Source of the DNA: Cyanobacteria bacterium UBA6446
GTDB taxonomy: Bacteria > Cyanobacteriota > Vampirovibrionia > Gastranaerophilales > Gastranaerophilaceae
Direction: 5' to 3'
DNA length: 64,000 nt
Assembly (NCBI GenBank): GCA_002438405.1
Contig: DJOE01000023.1
Location: 120,074-184,073 of the forward strand
A program made the translations under genes and the position numbers. Under the pieces are notes generated by a model that was not told the origin of the DNA, made no database searches, and saw nothing but the letters and a program-made list of their open reading frames with translations. Positions 16,797 to 26,088 of this stretch are shown piece by piece (position 1 is the stretch's first letter; each line of letters starts with the position of its first letter).

Positions 16797-17765
16797 ATGA
16801 ATAGCTTTTTACATATACAAATGGATTACTTGCTTTTGTTACAGAATTTTAGAGAGTGGTCTGGAGGAATATTTGATTCATTTTTCACTCATATTACAAT
16901 GGGGGGAGAATATGAATTCGGCATATTATTCACAGCTCTTATTTACTGGATAATTAACAAAAACTATGGAATATTTATGGTTTGGAACTTGTTTTTAGGA
17001 CTTTTAACAAATCAATTTTTGAAAGTCTCAGCATGCATTTATAGACCATGGATTTTGGATAGTAGAATTCACCCAGTAGAAATCGCAATGCAAAAAGCCG
17101 GTGGTTATTCATTCCCAAGCGGGCATACTGCAATTGCAACAGGCTCAATGGGAGCTTTAGCTAAAAAAGTGTGGAAAGATAAAAAATGGCTTGCTATTTT
17201 CCTAATAGTTATGACTTTACTTGTAGCATTTTCAAGAAATTACCTTGGAGTACATACTCCGCAAGATGTCATTGTTTCCCTAATTATTGGAACATGCTTT
17301 ATGTTCTTAACAGAAAAAATCATAAACTGGACTCAACAAGGCAAAAACCGAGATTTAATCGTTTGGGGTATTGTTATATTATTATGTGCAATATTAATTA
17401 TCTACACAGAATTGAAAAATTACCCAATTGATTATGTAAATAACAAAATCCTTGTTGACCCAATGAAAATGAAATACGAATCTTTCCCGAAAGGTGGATT
17501 TATCGGAGGTGCATTCACAGGATTATTGATTGAAAAAAAATTTATAAATTTTGAAATTCCAAAAACTATTTTGGCAAAAATAATTTTCTATTTGATTGGC
17601 GGAAGCATATTGCTTTACCTTATCCACATGTCAGGAGCCGTTGTAGTCAAAAATCTAAATAATTACTCTTATTGGGGAAGATTTACAAGTTGTTTTATTG
17701 TAAGCTTATTTTTGACAGCAATTTATCCGGCAATAATAAAATGTTTCTCTCTAATAAAAAAATAG
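16797..17765 (+). CDS. PAP2-family membrane phosphatase
   Basis: 322 residues with several membrane spans. The three PAP2 motifs are intact: KVSACIYRPW (KxxxxxxRP), FPSGHTA (PSGH) and SRNYLGVHTPQDV (SRxxxxxHxxxD), which supply the catalytic His and phosphate-binding residues. Family members dephosphorylate undecaprenyl pyrophosphate, phosphatidic acid or similar lipids. The C-terminal half adds about four further membrane segments. A metallophosphoesterase gene follows within 10 nt of its stop. Confidence 0.88.
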   Translation: MNSFLHIQMDYLLLLQNFREWSGGIFDSFFTHITMGGEYEFGILFTALIYWIINKNYGIFMVWNLFLGLLTNQFLKVSACIYRPWILDSRIHPVEIAMQKAGGYSFPSGHTAIATGSMGALAKKVWKDKKWLAIFLIVMTLLVAFSRNYLGVHTPQDVIVSLIIGTCFMFLTEKIINWTQQGKNRDLIVWGIVILLCAILIIYTELKNYPIDYVNNKILVDPMKMKYESFPKGGFIGGAFTGLLIEKKFINFEIPKTILAKIIFYLIGGSILLYLIHMSGAVVVKNLNNYSYWGRFTSCFIVSLFLTAIYPAIIKCFSLIKK

Positions 17766-17773
17766 GTTTTACA

Positions 17774-18574
17774 ATGATTCTAAAAATTATTATTTTGATT
17801 CTAATTTTAATATTAGTAAGTGTCACAATTGATAGCTTACTCATTGAACCCAATATGCTGAGAGTAAAAAAATACACTCTACCTGATGAGAATTTGAAAG
17901 GGCTAAAAATTGTATTTGTCAGTGATTTTCATATCACTCCAAACGGGCAAAAACGTTTTAATAAACTGATAAATACAATTAATAACGAAAAACCGGATAT
18001 GGTATTATCCACAGGAGATTTCGTTGGAGGTTACAAAGACAACGAAACTATGCCAATAGAAGACATCGCAAAGAATCTTACAAAAATAAAATCAAAATAT
18101 GGAATTATCACAGTTTTAGGCAATCACGATTGGGACACTGACGGAATTAAAATAACAAAAACTCTTAATGCAAACAATATCACTGTATTAGCAAATTCTA
18201 ATGTAAAAATTAGCACTGGCGATAAAGAAATATATATTGCAGGAGTTGAAGACCTAAAAACACGAAAACCGGATATTCATGAAGCATTGTCAAACACTAA
18301 AAATCCAACAATTTTATTAACTCATTCTCCTGATGTTTTTCCTAGTGTTCCACAAACAGTAAATTTAACACTAGCGGGGCACCTGCATGGAGGTCAGATT
18401 AGATTACCATTTCGAGGCGCAATAACAGTTCCATCAAAATATGGTAACAGATACACAACTGGGGAAATTACAGAAGACAACAAGACATTGATAGTTACAA
18501 ACGGAATTGGTATGAGCATTTTACCAATTCGTTTCAACTGCCCTCCAGAAATTGTTGTAATTACGTTTGAATAA
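17774..18574 (+). CDS. membrane-anchored metallophosphoesterase (YkuE/YaeI-like)
   Basis: 266 residues from the ATG at 17774 (MILKIIILILILILVSV), giving one N-terminal membrane anchor, as in YkuE/YaeI. The calcineurin-type metal-binding set is complete: FVSDFHIT, STGDFVGG, LGNHDW, LLTHSPDVF and AGHLHGGQ. Upstream in-frame ATGs at 17672 and 17741 would overlap the PAP2 gene. It probably acts on phospholipid or nucleotide-lipid phosphoesters at the membrane. It follows PAP2 by 8 nt, so the two likely form one operon. Confidence 0.85.
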   Translation: MILKIIILILILILVSVTIDSLLIEPNMLRVKKYTLPDENLKGLKIVFVSDFHITPNGQKRFNKLINTINNEKPDMVLSTGDFVGGYKDNETMPIEDIAKNLTKIKSKYGIITVLGNHDWDTDGIKITKTLNANNITVLANSNVKISTGDKEIYIAGVEDLKTRKPDIHEALSNTKNPTILLTHSPDVFPSVPQTVNLTLAGHLHGGQIRLPFRGAITVPSKYGNRYTTGEITEDNKTLIVTNGIGMSILPIRFNCPPEIVVITFE

Positions 18575-18575
18575 A

Positions 18576-19121
18576 TTACTTTTTAAATTTTGTTGCATCT
18601 AAATATTTGATAACGTTTGCAGGATTACCAACAACGATTGCATTATCCGGTACATCTTTTGTCACAACAGAACCTGCACCAACAATTGCGTTTTCACCAA
18701 TCGTAACCCCTGGGAGAATTGTAACATTAACACCTAGCCAAGCATTTCTCTTGATATGAACAGGTTTGCAGGTGATAATATCTCTTTCATAAAAATCGTG
18801 ATTATTCGTTGCAATTGTACAATTTAAAGAAATTCGTGTATCATCATCAATTGTAAGCCCTCCGGCAGACATACATTGAAAATTATTCATAATAACAACA
18901 TTTTTACCAATTTTGACCTTATCAGCAAGAATTAAAAACATTGGAGGGTGAATCACGGTGTTTTCGCCAAGAGTATGATTGAAAAGTTCTGAAACCAATT
19001 CTTTGCATTCCGGAGAAGTCGGCATAGTATGATTTATCTTGAAACACAACTCAGAACAACGTTTAACCTCATTTACTCTTTCTTGACTTTGGTGCCTTAC
19101 ATCAATACGAACCTCTTCCAT
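18576..19121 (-). CDS. hexapeptide-repeat O-acetyltransferase (maltose/galactoside type)
   Basis: 181 residues with a left-handed beta-helix: VKIGKNVVIMNNFQCMSAGG, LSLNCTIATNNHDFYERD-like segment, AWLGVNVTILPGVTIGENAIV, GAGSVVTKDVPDNAIVVGNPA. The last motif is the standard C-terminal signature of sugar O-acetyltransferases (Maa/LacA/NodL); the catalytic His lies in NNHDF. I start at 19121 (MEEVRID), with GGAGG about 5 nt upstream. Uses acetyl-CoA; the acceptor sugar is unknown. Confidence 0.85.
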   Translation of the reverse strand: MEEVRIDVRHQSQERVNEVKRCSELCFKINHTMPTSPECKELVSELFNHTLGENTVIHPPMFLILADKVKIGKNVVIMNNFQCMSAGGLTIDDDTRISLNCTIATNNHDFYERDIITCKPVHIKRNAWLGVNVTILPGVTIGENAIVGAGSVVTKDVPDNAIVVGNPANVIKYLDATKFKK

Positions 19122-19144
19122 TTTATCCTCCATTGCTATTTAAA

Positions 19145-19396
19145 TTATAAATCAAAAGATTTTCTCACTTCATCAAAAGTTTTGATTGGTTGAATATTTC
19201 CTTGTGGCAAATTAATAAATTTATCCATATACAAAGGACCCCATTTATATCCACAAGTTTCCAATTGTCTAGCATTATTATAACCCATTTTTTCATAAAA
19301 TTGCATACTGTTAAAGTTTGAATACTCGTCTGACGGAAAAGTAATAAGGGCAACGATTTTAACTATTCCTTGAACTCTCAATATTTTTTCTAACAA
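19145..19396 (-). pseudogene. GNAT acetyltransferase remnant
   Basis: Only 83 codons remain, corresponding to the C-terminal half of a GNAT domain: SMQFYEKMGYNNARQLE (FYxxxGY motif) and CGYKWGPLYMDKFI. The N-terminal half with the acetyl-CoA-binding loop is missing, and I find no matching frame upstream. The ATG at 19396 lacks a Shine-Dalgarno. Best read as a decayed gene. Confidence 0.55.
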
Positions 19397-19557
19397 ATGA
19401 TAAAGTTTTGCACAATTTTAAATGTTAATTTATTATTTGAATTTCCTTTCCTTGTTATCATTTTACAATGAAAAATTATTACGAATTATTAATATTATAA
19501 AAATAAATAGCAATTTTAATTTTTAGAAATCTTTAGCAAGAAGGAGGAAAATAGAAA

Positions 19558-20094
19558 ATGCAACTACAAAATACAACACAAAGTAATTCTTTAAACTTTG
19601 GCTCTCGATTTGTTAGAACAAAAGATTTACGAGAAGCATTTGCAGATTTAAAAGAGTTTGGAAAATTGGAAGAATGTCGTCAATTTAGAAACGCATTAAA
19701 AGGAGTACTAAAAGATGGGAAAAATGATGTAATTAGACTATCTTCCATAAATGGTGAAGGACATGTACAGGTAAACGGAAAACTATATAATAAAAATAAA
19801 CATCATTGGATAAATTGGAATGGTTCTCAAGAGGGAACAAGAAATGAATTAATTGATTTTGCGGAAAATGAAAGGGGCATTGCTCGAGTTTTTGGAGATA
19901 GTTCACTATCAAAAGAGGAAGCGAATGCAATTAAAAATGACGTTAATGAATTAAGGGAATTAAATCCTAGAAGTAAGAATTTCATTTCAGACATTAAATA
20001 TATACAACAAAGAATGAAATCAGAACTCCAATATTTTATTACTTCAGAATTAGAAAGATTAGAAAAAGAAATATTTAGCATTAAGAAAAAATAG
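19558..20094 (+). CDS. hypothetical protein with N-terminal NFG tag
   Basis: 178 residues, charged, predicted alpha-helical at the C-terminus (LQYFITSELERLEKEIFSIK). The N-terminus SNSLNFGSRFVRT carries the lineage tag. The middle (NGEGHVQVNGKLYNKNKHHW) may be a small beta element. GGAGG lies about 10 nt before the ATG, and TAGCAAT occurs at 19508-19514. A bidirectional terminator follows. No known domain; function unknown. Confidence 0.6.
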   Translation: MQLQNTTQSNSLNFGSRFVRTKDLREAFADLKEFGKLEECRQFRNALKGVLKDGKNDVIRLSSINGEGHVQVNGKLYNKNKHHWINWNGSQEGTRNELIDFAENERGIARVFGDSSLSKEEANAIKNDVNELRELNPRSKNFISDIKYIQQRMKSELQYFITSELERLEKEIFSIKKK

Positions 20095-20161
20095 ACAAAA
20101 AAAAATATTCATTTTATTTAATATATATTTGCAGAAATACATGATATTTCAAATCCACTAA

Positions 20162-20192
20162 AAAAGCCACCCTGAAAGGTGGCTTTTAAAAT
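20162..20192. terminator. bidirectional intrinsic terminator
   Basis: 10-bp stem AAAAGCCACC / GGTGGCTTTT (20162-20171 and 20178-20187) with a 6-nt loop. T-runs on both strands suit both the 19558 gene and the minus-strand tRNA-Ser. Confidence 0.88.
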
Positions 20193-20279
20193 AGGAGAAG
20201 GTGGGATTCGAACCCACGGAACGCTCGCACGTTCGACGGTTTTCAAGACCGCTCCGATCAACCGCTCTGGCACTTCTCC
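20193..20279 (-). tRNA. tRNA-Ser(UGA)
   Basis: Minus-strand cloverleaf with a long variable arm. Acceptor GGAGAAG pairs with CTTCTCC, the anticodon loop CTTGAAA gives UGA, and the T-loop region is GGGTTCGAATCCC. The 3' CCA is not encoded. The discriminator base reads U rather than the usual G of serine tRNAs. Decodes UCN codons. Confidence 0.95.
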
Positions 20280-20299
20280 AAACGATTGTTTGTATATTT

Positions 20300-20327
20300 A
20301 TTGTATCAATTAAATCTCTAATGTCAA
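20300..20327 (-). promoter_or_regulatory. promoter of tRNA-Ser(UGA)
   Basis: Minus-strand TTGACA (20327-20322), 16-nt spacer, TACAAT (20305-20300), about 20 nt before the mature 5' end. Confidence 0.6.
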
Positions 20328-20373
20328 GGACTTATTTATAAATTACTCGTATGATTTTATAAAACAGTTGAAA

Positions 20374-20382
20374 TGATATTAT
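20374..20382 (+). promoter_or_regulatory. extended -10 of the DUF4234 gene, leaderless
   Basis: TGATATTAT (TGn plus TATTAT) ends 6 nt before the ATG at 20389, and no Shine-Dalgarno is present. Confidence 0.45.
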
Positions 20383-20388
20383 TATTAT

Positions 20389-20856
20389 ATGGGAAATGAT
20401 ACTTACATTCGTAAAACATCTACCGCAAAACTCGTTTTTTTATCAATAATTACTTTAGGCATTTATTGGTATGTTTGGTTATGGAAATTAATCACAGACA
20501 TCAACAATCTTTTTCCAGAAAAAGGGAAATGCATACACAGATATAACTGGTTTTGTGCATTGATTGGAATTCAAATAATCTCAGGCACAATGAACTTTAA
20601 AGGAATTCAGACAGAATTTATCATCAATATTGCAGGTGTTGTATGGTTTTTCATAAACCTATTATTAACATTACAAATACTCAAAAATATTGAACGATAT
20701 GTGAAAAAAGAATTTGATTTAGAAATAAAACACAACCCCATTGGTTGGATTTTGTTTGGAAGTTTTTATATAAATTACAAGATTAATCGTCTGAACTCAA
20801 CTATTCAAAAAGGAATCGAGAAACGAATAGAAAAGATTAAAACTTCGTCTTTATGA
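20389..20856 (+). CDS. DUF4234-type membrane protein
   Basis: 155 residues with three to four membrane segments. The N-terminal stretch LVFLSIITLGIYWYVWLWK is the hallmark of DUF4234 membrane proteins. The C-terminal 25 residues are basic and cytoplasmic. Function of the family is unknown. The stop TGA at 20854-20856 lies inside the extended -10 of the following gtrA-like gene. Confidence 0.75.
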   Translation: MGNDTYIRKTSTAKLVFLSIITLGIYWYVWLWKLITDINNLFPEKGKCIHRYNWFCALIGIQIISGTMNFKGIQTEFIINIAGVVWFFINLLLTLQILKNIERYVKKEFDLEIKHNPIGWILFGSFYINYKINRLNSTIQKGIEKRIEKIKTSSL

Positions 20857-20862
20857 TAAAAT
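20854..20862 (+). promoter_or_regulatory. extended -10 of the GtrA-like gene, leaderless
   Basis: TGATAAAAT ends 6 nt before the ATG at 20869. The gap AAAGGT could alternatively be a close Shine-Dalgarno. The TG belongs to the upstream gene's stop codon. Confidence 0.4.
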
Positions 20863-20868
20863 AAAGGT

Positions 20869-21285
20869 ATGGAAGTTTTGAAATTGATATATGAAAAATG
20901 GTGCAAAATTCCGGACAAAATCAGATTTTTGTTCATCGGAGGGGTAAATGCTGCAATATCCTACATAATATTTGCAATTGCAGTATATATGCTTGGACAA
21001 GCACATTATCAATTGTGCGTTGTTTTACAGTGGACAATTTCATCAGTATTTTCGTATTTCAACCAAAAGTTTTTTGTCTTTTGCACAAAAGGAAATTATT
21101 TACATGAGTATTTGAAATGTTGCTCAACTTGGGCAGTAAGTTATTTTATAAACGTAATCATACTGGAATTATTGGTTAAATTTGCAATTAAAAATGTTTA
21201 TATTTCACAATTTATTTCAATTTTCTTGGTTTCTGTTGTTACGTATGTATTGTTTAAATATTTTGCATTTAAAAAGAGTAAATAA
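20869..21285 (+). CDS. GtrA-family membrane protein
   Basis: 138 residues, four membrane segments, with IRFLFIGGVNAAISYIIFAI and SYFNQKFFVFC matching the GtrA pattern. Members assist the flipping or transfer of lipid-linked sugars (for example undecaprenyl-glucose) in envelope glycan modification. No partner glycosyltransferase is adjacent here, so the cargo is unknown. Confidence 0.85.
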   Translation: MEVLKLIYEKWCKIPDKIRFLFIGGVNAAISYIIFAIAVYMLGQAHYQLCVVLQWTISSVFSYFNQKFFVFCTKGNYLHEYLKCCSTWAVSYFINVIILELLVKFAIKNVYISQFISIFLVSVVTYVLFKYFAFKKSK

Positions 21286-21316
21286 CTACTGTACTTTATA
21301 TTGGCTAGACCAACAA

Positions 21317-22834
21317 CTATAACTCTTTATTAGTTCCGATGATTGGAGCACCAATTACTCTTTCTAATTCCGCAGCGTTCACGTTATACTGCAAAACGGT
21401 TGAATAATAATCCAACTGAGCATTCAAATACGTATTCTCTGAATCTTTTACTACAATAGAATCTTCTAAACCTACCTGATAACGTCTAAATGCTTGGTAT
21501 TGTTGTTCTTTTGCCTGTTGAAGAGCTAATTTTGCAACCCCAATACTATCTCTTGAGTTCATCAAGTTGATATATGCACTTTTAACGTCCAAATACACGT
21601 CTTGTCTTGCTTTTTCATAATCTGCTACAGATTTTTTGTAAGCGGCATTTGCTTCATCAACTTGTTTTTTCAACAACATCATGTTCAAATTTGAATACTG
21701 CAACTGCAAGCCAACTTGATATCCATAATCTGAATTAATCTTTCTTCCACCATACTGATAAGAACCAAAAGCACCAACATTCGGTGTAAATGCTCTTTTT
21801 GCACTTCTTACATTAAGTTCTGCTGCGTCCATTTGTTTTTTTGCTGAAAGCAATGACGGACGAGTAGATTCTGCAGTTTTAATCAAATCTGTAAAATTGA
21901 CAGAATACTCTTTTGTATTCATGCTATCTTTCAAAATTACATTTGCAAGTTCAGGAATACCAACAGCATTAGCAAGTTCAACAGATGCAAGTTCTAAGGT
22001 GTTTTTTGCCTTGATTAGATTTAACTTTGCCTTGCCTAAATTATACTCAGCATAAGTAACATCAATTTTAGCCTTTTTACCGATATCATAATAAGCTCTT
22101 GCTTGTTTCAATTGAAGTTCAAAATCCTTAACAGTTTCTTCGTAAACCTCTTTTTGTTTTTTAGCAAACAACATATTATAATAAGCAACTTTTACATTAT
22201 AAATAACAAGCTCAATACTTGTTTCTGCATCATATCTTGAAGATTCATAAGTCCTTTTTGCAGTATCTGCAATTGACTTAGTTTTACCAAAATCAAACAA
22301 AAGCATATTGGCAGAAAGAGTTGGAACATAATACATATCGTACTTTTGAACCATCATTCTTGAAAAATTTCCACCCATAGTATTGAGCATATCATTTCTT
22401 GAATAGCTTACCCCTGCACTCAATGTTGGGAAATAGTTAGACCAAGCTTGCCCGATTCTTGATTTATAGATTTCAGAATTACTGATAGCTGCCATAATTG
22501 TAGGGTTGTGAGTAATCGCAAGTTTTATACAATCGGCAAGTGTCACTGGTCCCATATCTGCATATTCAATCTTACTGTCAATCACAGGGAATTTAGTTTC
22601 ATACATTCCCTCTGCTTCTTTTGAAGTTGTTGCTTTTGCATTTTCATTAGACTTCAATCGTTTGATTTCAGTTTTATGATTAACTTTTTGTTCTTTTTCA
22701 TCAACAATTTGGATTTCTTTATCTTTCTTTGCAACTAGTGATTCATCAATATTTTTCACCTTTTTTGCAACGGCGAAATTTGAACCAATCGCAAGAACAG
22801 ATGCTATTAAAATTACATTAAATACCTTTTTCAT
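21317..22834 (-). CDS. TolC-family outer membrane efflux protein
   Basis: 505 residues with signal peptide (MKKVFNVILIASVLAIGSNFAVA). Two long helical coiled-coil repeats are typical of TolC/OprM (TLADCIKLAITHNPTIMAAI start, VARAYYDIGKKAKIDVTYAEYNLGKA-like helices, QAFRRYQVGLEDSIVVKDSENTYLNAQ). Between the signal and the domain is a charged linker of about 60 residues. It is the last gene of the tripartite pump operon; its start overlaps the RND gene's stop by 1 nt. Forms the outer-membrane channel. Confidence 0.93.
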   Translation of the reverse strand: MKKVFNVILIASVLAIGSNFAVAKKVKNIDESLVAKKDKEIQIVDEKEQKVNHKTEIKRLKSNENAKATTSKEAEGMYETKFPVIDSKIEYADMGPVTLADCIKLAITHNPTIMAAISNSEIYKSRIGQAWSNYFPTLSAGVSYSRNDMLNTMGGNFSRMMVQKYDMYYVPTLSANMLLFDFGKTKSIADTAKRTYESSRYDAETSIELVIYNVKVAYYNMLFAKKQKEVYEETVKDFELQLKQARAYYDIGKKAKIDVTYAEYNLGKAKLNLIKAKNTLELASVELANAVGIPELANVILKDSMNTKEYSVNFTDLIKTAESTRPSLLSAKKQMDAAELNVRSAKRAFTPNVGAFGSYQYGGRKINSDYGYQVGLQLQYSNLNMMLLKKQVDEANAAYKKSVADYEKARQDVYLDVKSAYINLMNSRDSIGVAKLALQQAKEQQYQAFRRYQVGLEDSIVVKDSENTYLNAQLDYYSTVLQYNVNAAELERVIGAPIIGTNKEL

Positions 22835-25800
22835 TATTCATCTATCTCCAAATCTTTATCAGTAATTTCCTTTTTAGGGAATTTATCTACAAATTCCTGA
22901 ACAAGTACGTAGAACCCTGGGGTCATCACAGCACCCAAAGTACAAGCAGCAACCATACCGCCAAATACTGTTGAACCAACAGAAATTCTTGAATTTGCAC
23001 CTGCTCCTGATGCAAATATCATTGGCAATACACCAATAATAAATGCTAACTCAGTCATCATAATTGCACGGAATCTTAATTTCGCCGCACTAATTGCCGC
23101 TTCTTTTACAGACAAGCCTTGTTTTTCGTGAGCTTCTTTAGCAAACTCAACAATCAAGATAGACTGTTTAGCAGCTAAACCAATAAGAGTAATCATACCA
23201 ACTTGAGAATAAATATCAAAAGATTGGTTAATCATCATTTGGAATAACAAAGCACCTAATGCTGCAACAGGTGAAATCAACAATACAGCAACCGGAATTG
23301 TATAACTTTCGTACAACGCAACAAGGAATAAATAAACAAATACCAATGCCATTGCAACAATTACGATTGTTTGACCGGAAGCTTGTTTTTCTTGTGCAGA
23401 AGTACCTGACCAATCAAAGGTCATATCTGACGGCAAGACTTTTCTTGCGACTTGTTCCATCGCAGCCATAGCATCACCGGAACTCTTTCCTGAAGCTTGT
23501 TGACCTTGAATTTGAACAGACTCATATTGGTTGTATCTTGAAATTGAAGCTGTACCAACTGTTTGCTCTAATTTTACAATTGACAATACAGGAACTTGAA
23601 CACCGTTTTTATTTTTTACATAAATACCGGATAAATCAGTAGCTTTATCTCTAAATCTGCTTTCTGCTTGCAATTGAACCTTGAATACTCTGCCATATTT
23701 ATTAAAGTCATTTACATAATATGTACCAAGCATTGATGATAAAGTTGAGTACAATTCTTGCAAATCAACATCTTGTGCCAAAGCTCTTTCATAATCAATA
23801 TCAACAATATATTGAGGAACGTTAGCTTGGAAAGTTGTATTTACACTTGACAAACTTGGGTCTTGATTTGCAGCAGCAACCAATTTATTTGCCCATTTTT
23901 CCAAGTCTTGAGCGGTATAATCCCCTTGTGATAACATTTGGAATTCAAAACCACCCATCATACTCATACCCATAATTGCCGGAGGAGAAAATGCCATAAT
24001 TGAAGCTTCTTTTGTTTCTCCTGCAACTTTTCTTATTCTTGATAAAATCGCTGTATGAGATAAGTCAGTTGGTCGTCCTTGAATTTTTCTCTTTATCCAA
24101 GAAATAGGACCAACTTTTCTTGCTGAATAATCATCAAGAAGAATAATTGCCGTAGCGGAGTTTGTTGCACCATTACCACCGAAAACGGTAAGTTTTTGAG
24201 CATCAACACCATCTAAAACTTTAATTTGGTCAACAAATTTAGTAGCGACTTTTTCAGTTCTTGATAGTGAAGCTCCATCAGGCAATGTTATACTAGCAAG
24301 TAATACCCCTTGATCTTCATCTGGAATAAAACCTGTAGAAATTGTTTTAAAGGAAATCAATGTTAAAGCAACAATCACTAAATAGAATGTAATTAAAAGT
24401 TTCTTGTCATAAACAAACTTTCTTACGTATTCCATATAAAATTCTTCAACTTTATTAAATCCTTCATTGAATTTTTTAACAATAATATCTGTTCTTTTAG
24501 CAATTCTTGATTGAATATGTTTTAAATGTGCTATTAGTGGAGTTTTTGCAGGTTTATCTTCTTTTTGTTGACCCAAGAAATGAGAACACATTGCAGGAGA
24601 TAAAGTTAAAGCACAGATTGCAGAGATTGCAATAGAAACAGCAATACAAACAGCAAATTGCTTATACATAACACCTGTCATTCCACCCATAAATCCAATC
24701 GGAACAAATACAGCCATTAAAACTAAAGCCATTGCAACTAGTGACGGTCCAACTTCTTCCATCGTTAATTGGGTTGCAATAATTGCAGATTTACCCTCAT
24801 CTAAATGACGTTTTACGTTTTCAATAACAACAATCGCATCATCTACAACAACACCAACCGCCAAAACTAAGGCAAATAACGATAACAAGTTAATTGACAT
24901 TCCCAAAGCTTGTAAAGCAAAGAATGTACCAACTAATGAAACCGGAATTGTTGCACACGGAACAAGAGTTGCCATTCCATCACCCAAGAATAAGAAAATG
25001 ATAAGAACAACAATCAATGCAGTAAGCAAAATTGTGAATTCAACTTCGTGCATAGACTCTTTGATATAATCGGCATCATCTTTAATAGTTAAAATTTTAA
25101 TCCCGTTAGTAAGTCTTGAATTCAATTCATCAACTTTAGCATGGACAGCTTTTGACATATTAATGATGTTTGCATCAGGAAGTTGAGAAACCATTACAAT
25201 CGCTGACGGCTTACCATTAACCAACCCTAAGTTTGAATAAGATTGAGCACCAAGTTCAACTCTTGCAACATCTTTCAATCTAATATTTGAGCCGTCCATA
25301 TTTGAACTAATAATTATATTTTCAAACTCTTTAACGTCAGATAATCTACCATTTGTTTTTAATGTAAGTTGTAAAGCTTGAGGATCATCTGTAGGCAATG
25401 CACCCAAAGAACCTGCAGTTACTTGAGTATTTTGGTTTGAAATTGCAGATTTTATTTCACTGGTTGAAACATTTAAACCTGCCATTTTTTGTGGGTCAAG
25501 CCAAATTCTCATTGAATAATCACCAGCACCATAAACATTGATATCAGCAACACCATCAACACGTTTCAATTCGTCTTTGATATAAATTGAACCATAGTTA
25601 GTCAAATCTAACTGTGACCAATTACCGGATTCAGGATATAGAGTTAAAATCAAAGCACCTGAACCAGAAGAACGGCTAATCGCGGTAACACCTGTTCTTT
25701 GAACATCTTCCGGCAATTGTGATTGAACTTGTTGAATACGGTTTTGAACATTCATCAAGTTGATGTTTTTATCGGACCCAACCTTGAAATACATTGTCAA

Positions 25801-26088
25801 TGTATAACTTCCATCATAAGAAGTTGATGACATATATGAAAGGTTTTCAACACCATTTAATTTATTTTCTAAAACAGTCGCAATAGAAGATTCAATAACC
25901 TCAGCACTTGCACCTTGGTAATTTGCACTAACTTGGACTTGCGGAGGAGTTACATCTGGATAACTTTCCTGTTTCAAACTGAACATTGATATTAATCCAA
26001 CAATCACAATACAAATTGAAATTACAAGTGCAAATCTTGGTTTCTGTATAAAAAAGTATAACTTACTCTTATCAAATATTTTTTTCAC
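22834..26088 (-). CDS. RND efflux pump permease (HAE1/AcrB type)
   Basis: 1084 residues, twelve membrane spans and two large periplasmic loops. N-terminal KPRFALVISICIVIVGLISM and QVSANYQGASAEVIESSIA are typical of AcrB homologues, and the proton-relay aspartates sit in VGVVVDDAIVVIENV (TM4). It would export hydrophobic compounds using proton motive force as a trimer. It lies between the adaptor and TolC genes with 1-nt overlaps, so the three are strictly co-translated. Drug range cannot be read from sequence. Confidence 0.96.
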   Translation of the reverse strand: MKKIFDKSKLYFFIQKPRFALVISICIVIVGLISMFSLKQESYPDVTPPQVQVSANYQGASAEVIESSIATVLENKLNGVENLSYMSSTSYDGSYTLTMYFKVGSDKNINLMNVQNRIQQVQSQLPEDVQRTGVTAISRSSGSGALILTLYPESGNWSQLDLTNYGSIYIKDELKRVDGVADINVYGAGDYSMRIWLDPQKMAGLNVSTSEIKSAISNQNTQVTAGSLGALPTDDPQALQLTLKTNGRLSDVKEFENIIISSNMDGSNIRLKDVARVELGAQSYSNLGLVNGKPSAIVMVSQLPDANIINMSKAVHAKVDELNSRLTNGIKILTIKDDADYIKESMHEVEFTILLTALIVVLIIFLFLGDGMATLVPCATIPVSLVGTFFALQALGMSINLLSLFALVLAVGVVVDDAIVVIENVKRHLDEGKSAIIATQLTMEEVGPSLVAMALVLMAVFVPIGFMGGMTGVMYKQFAVCIAVSIAISAICALTLSPAMCSHFLGQQKEDKPAKTPLIAHLKHIQSRIAKRTDIIVKKFNEGFNKVEEFYMEYVRKFVYDKKLLITFYLVIVALTLISFKTISTGFIPDEDQGVLLASITLPDGASLSRTEKVATKFVDQIKVLDGVDAQKLTVFGGNGATNSATAIILLDDYSARKVGPISWIKRKIQGRPTDLSHTAILSRIRKVAGETKEASIMAFSPPAIMGMSMMGGFEFQMLSQGDYTAQDLEKWANKLVAAANQDPSLSSVNTTFQANVPQYIVDIDYERALAQDVDLQELYSTLSSMLGTYYVNDFNKYGRVFKVQLQAESRFRDKATDLSGIYVKNKNGVQVPVLSIVKLEQTVGTASISRYNQYESVQIQGQQASGKSSGDAMAAMEQVARKVLPSDMTFDWSGTSAQEKQASGQTIVIVAMALVFVYLFLVALYESYTIPVAVLLISPVAALGALLFQMMINQSFDIYSQVGMITLIGLAAKQSILIVEFAKEAHEKQGLSVKEAAISAAKLRFRAIMMTELAFIIGVLPMIFASGAGANSRISVGSTVFGGMVAACTLGAVMTPGFYVLVQEFVDKFPKKEITDKDLEIDE

